From: CAZYXZ01 sp964651395
GTDB taxonomy: Bacteria; Actinomycetota; Actinomycetes; BP-191
DNA: 61,141 nt
Direction: 5' to 3'
Assembly (NCBI GenBank): GCA_964651395.1
Contig: CAZYXZ010000007.1
Span: 1 to 61,141 of the forward strand
Under the pieces are notes generated by a model. That model was not told the DNA's origin and did no database searches. It was given only the letters and a program-made list of their open reading frames with translations. Both the position numbers and the translations under genes were made by a program. Below, one piece after another: positions 58,904 through 61,141 of the stretch (position 1 is the stretch's first letter; each line of letters begins with the position of its first letter).

Positions 58904-58935
58904 AGAAGGGGCGGCCCGATTGGGCCGCCCCTTCT
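58904..58935 (+). terminator. Strong hairpin terminator after the DUF11 gene
   Basis: Perfect 14-bp stem AGAAGGGGCGGCCC with a GATT loop, 15 bp beyond the stop of the surface protein. A short T-rich tail (CTGCTGTTC) follows. It also faces the end of the minus-strand gene beyond it. Confidence 0.8.
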
Positions 58936-59005
58936 GCTGTTCATAGGCTCAACCTTCGGCACGCCGCGAGCGCCGAGGTGGATACAGCTTTGGAGAGCGC
59001 AGCTA

Positions 59006-59410
59006 CTAGAGAAGAACGCAGAGCGCGTAGGGGATGGTTGCGCCAACGTCGTACAACGCGTAGTCGACGGTGCCGTTGGCGTCGATACCCAGGGGGAACG
59101 TGTAGACGGGCACTGGGTTGTGCGGGTTGGTGTTGAAGATGTTGGCGCAGTTGAGGACGCCTCCCAATGCGATGCAACCAGCGGCACCAACTGGGTAGCC
59201 AGCAGCCCAAACGGTGAAGAGCACCGTGCCGTTGGCGTCGATGTCGGCGGGTGGTACGTAGACAGGGATCGGGTCATGCGGGTTGTTCAGTTCGTTGTTG
59301 ACGAGCTCGACGGAGCAGCCCAACACCCCTGCGTTGGCAGGTGTGGCCACTGACAGGGCTGCCGTGGCTCCAAGCGTGACAATCATGACTTTGGCGAGGT
59401 TCCTGACCAT
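59006..59410 (-). CDS. Small secreted protein of two Cys-bounded repeats
   Basis: 134 residues from ATG 59410. Signal peptide 1-27 (ending ANA). The mature part is a tandem duplication: residues 28-79 and 84-131. Each unit starts GVL-x-C, contains N-P-H-(D/N)-P-(I/V)-P-V-Y and the identical IDANGTV, and ends with Cys, so each probably holds one disulfide. Lower GC than its neighbours. No family recognised; proposed role is extracellular. It lies between the terminator and the rhodanese gene, from which it diverges. Confidence 0.7.
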   Translation of the reverse strand: MVRNLAKVMIVTLGATAALSVATPANAGVLGCSVELVNNELNNPHDPIPVYVPPADIDANGTVLFTVWAAGYPVGAAGCIALGGVLNCANIFNTNPHNPVPVYTFPLGIDANGTVDYALYDVGATIPYALCVLL

Positions 59411-59538
59411 TCGTGTATCCCCCGAAATTCCGTAGAGGCTGGGTGCGGCGCCGCGCCAGTCAACACTTAGTTTTGTAACCGGTCAAACCACGTTCGGCGG
59501 CGGCCTGTCACATCACAGCCCTGGTTCGCCGACCTCGC

Positions 59539-59544
59539 TACGGT
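59539..59544 (+). promoter_or_regulatory. -10 element of a leaderless rhodanese transcript
   Basis: TACGGT, seven bases, then the ATG at 59552; no ribosome-binding site. Confidence 0.45.
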
Positions 59545-59551
59545 GGCCGGC

Positions 59552-59872
59552 ATGGATGTCACCTCGGTGAGCGCCGACCAGGTCCCCGACGACGTGTACG
59601 TCGTCGACGTGCGGGAGCAGGACGAGTGGGACGCCGGCCACGTGGCCGGTGCCGCGCACGTCCCCATGAGCGACTTCGTGGCCCGTCAGGACCAGGTGCC
59701 GAAGGACCGCCCGGTGCTCGTGGTGTGCACGGTGGGTGCCCGTTCCCAGCGGGTTGCGGCCTACCTCAGCGAGCTGGGCTGGCAGGCCAGCAACCTCGAA
59801 GGCGGCCTGAAAGCCTGGGTCGCCGCCGGCAAGCCCCTGGTCACCGACACGGGGGCGGACCCCACTCTCTAG
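59552..59872 (+). CDS. Rhodanese-domain protein
   Basis: 106 residues from ATG 59552; an in-frame ATG at 59543 would overlap the -10. One rhodanese domain with VVDVREQDEWDAGHVAGAAHVP and active loop VCTVGARS (catalytic Cys). It can carry a persulfide for sulfur transfer. Placed directly before thiC, which needs sulfur-related metabolism only indirectly (the thiazole branch uses it), so a thiamin role is possible but not shown. Confidence 0.85.
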   Translation: MDVTSVSADQVPDDVYVVDVREQDEWDAGHVAGAAHVPMSDFVARQDQVPKDRPVLVVCTVGARSQRVAAYLSELGWQASNLEGGLKAWVAAGKPLVTDTGADPTL

Positions 59873-59879
59873 CCCGGAC

Positions 59880-59885
59880 TAGGCT
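59880..59885 (+). promoter_or_regulatory. -10 element of thiC
   Basis: TAGGCT, with the following TGCGCAC, just before the TPP riboswitch; the same 12 bases occur before the gene at 14457. Confidence 0.45.
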
Positions 59886-59890
59886 GCGCA

Positions 59891-59983
59891 CAGCGCGGGA
59901 GCTCGACCGATTCGGGCTGAGAGGGCGGCAGCGGGCCGCCGACCGCCGGACCTGTCCGGGTAATGCCGGCGTAGGGAGCGCTC
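59891..59983 (+). ncRNA. TPP (thiamin pyrophosphate) riboswitch
   Basis: THI-box elements in order: GCGGGAGC (P1), GGGCTGAGAGGG, ACCTGTCCGGGTAATGCC and GCGTAGGGAG, matching the conserved TPP-sensing core. The GGGAG at its 3' end is also the ribosome-binding site of thiC 8 bases away, so binding of TPP should hide it and stop translation. Confidence 0.92.
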
Positions 59984-59984
59984 C

Positions 59985-61141
<1,157 letters not shown>

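Overview
This is a GC-rich chromosomal stretch of an actinobacterium (class Actinomycetes; order not resolved). Reasons: many GTG starts and GTGA/ATGA start-stop overlaps, a mycothiol-dependent-isomerase-like protein, a bacterial proteasome activator (Bpa), a SenX3-RegX3/PhoU phosphate system, DUF4446 and DUF5926 proteins, Tat-exported phosphoesterases and LPxTG-type surface proteins. I see no rRNA, tRNA, CRISPR array, insertion sequence, prophage or integron; the window reads as core chromosome with small accessory pieces.

Layout. 1-3.3 kb: a quinoprotein dehydrogenase with a C-terminal blue-copper domain (5' end outside the window), followed by a secreted alpha/beta hydrolase whose frame breaks at the nucleophile motif. 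3.3-7.7 kb: an acyl-CoA carboxylase subunit, a 50-residue secreted peptide, a REC-EAL c-di-GMP phosphodiesterase that diverges from the peptide across a strikingly symmetric control region, and an ECF-like sigma factor with a transmembrane tail. 7.8-12.5 kb: LysR regulator, secreted CAP protein with a riboswitch-like leader, MarR regulator diverging from a SnoaL-like gene, an amidohydrolase and a TIGR03085 protein. 12.5-19 kb: DUF47 plus Pit phosphate transporter, cyclopropane-fatty-acid synthase, K+/H+ antiporter and small hypotheticals.

19-28.2 kb is a phosphate-starvation cluster: pstSCAB, two Tat-exported phosphoesterases, phoU, senX3 and regX3. I find PHO-box-like 11-bp repeats upstream of both pstS and phoU, each exactly 27 bp from a TA(G/A)CCT -10 element. 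With the low-affinity Pit system at 13 kb, the window holds two phosphate uptake routes, their two-component control and enzymes releasing phosphate from organic esters.

28-36 kb carries surface and secreted proteins (a DUF4333/pilin-like protein, a 1,222-residue M6 metalloprotease with PKD domain and sorting-like tail, a plastocyanin-like protein, a solitary prepilin) and small enzymes. 36.8-38.7 kb: bpa coupled to an unusual zinc-ribbon SDR. 39-45.5 kb: carbonic anhydrase, then DUF4446-pheA-serS on the minus strand and larB-larC plus a pore-like membrane protein on the plus strand. 45.5-56.6 kb: DUF2079 membrane protein, lytic transglycosylase, Bcp peroxiredoxin with an SDR, a haem-oxygenase-fold oxidase next to arginine deiminase, a geranylgeranyl-reductase-type flavoprotein with DUF5926, an RsbW-like kinase, an acyl-CoA dehydrogenase and a CmpB-like membrane protein. 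56.9-61.1 kb: an LPRTG-anchored DUF11 protein with a structured leader, a secreted protein made of two Cys-bounded repeats, a rhodanese, and thiC behind a TPP riboswitch (thiC runs off the window).

Most interesting non-coding signals: the dyad-symmetric region at 5009-5086, the CAP-gene leader with mutually exclusive stems at 9779-9910, the two matching PHO promoters, the palindrome holding both stop codons at 52301-52384, and the folded leader at 56763-56909.
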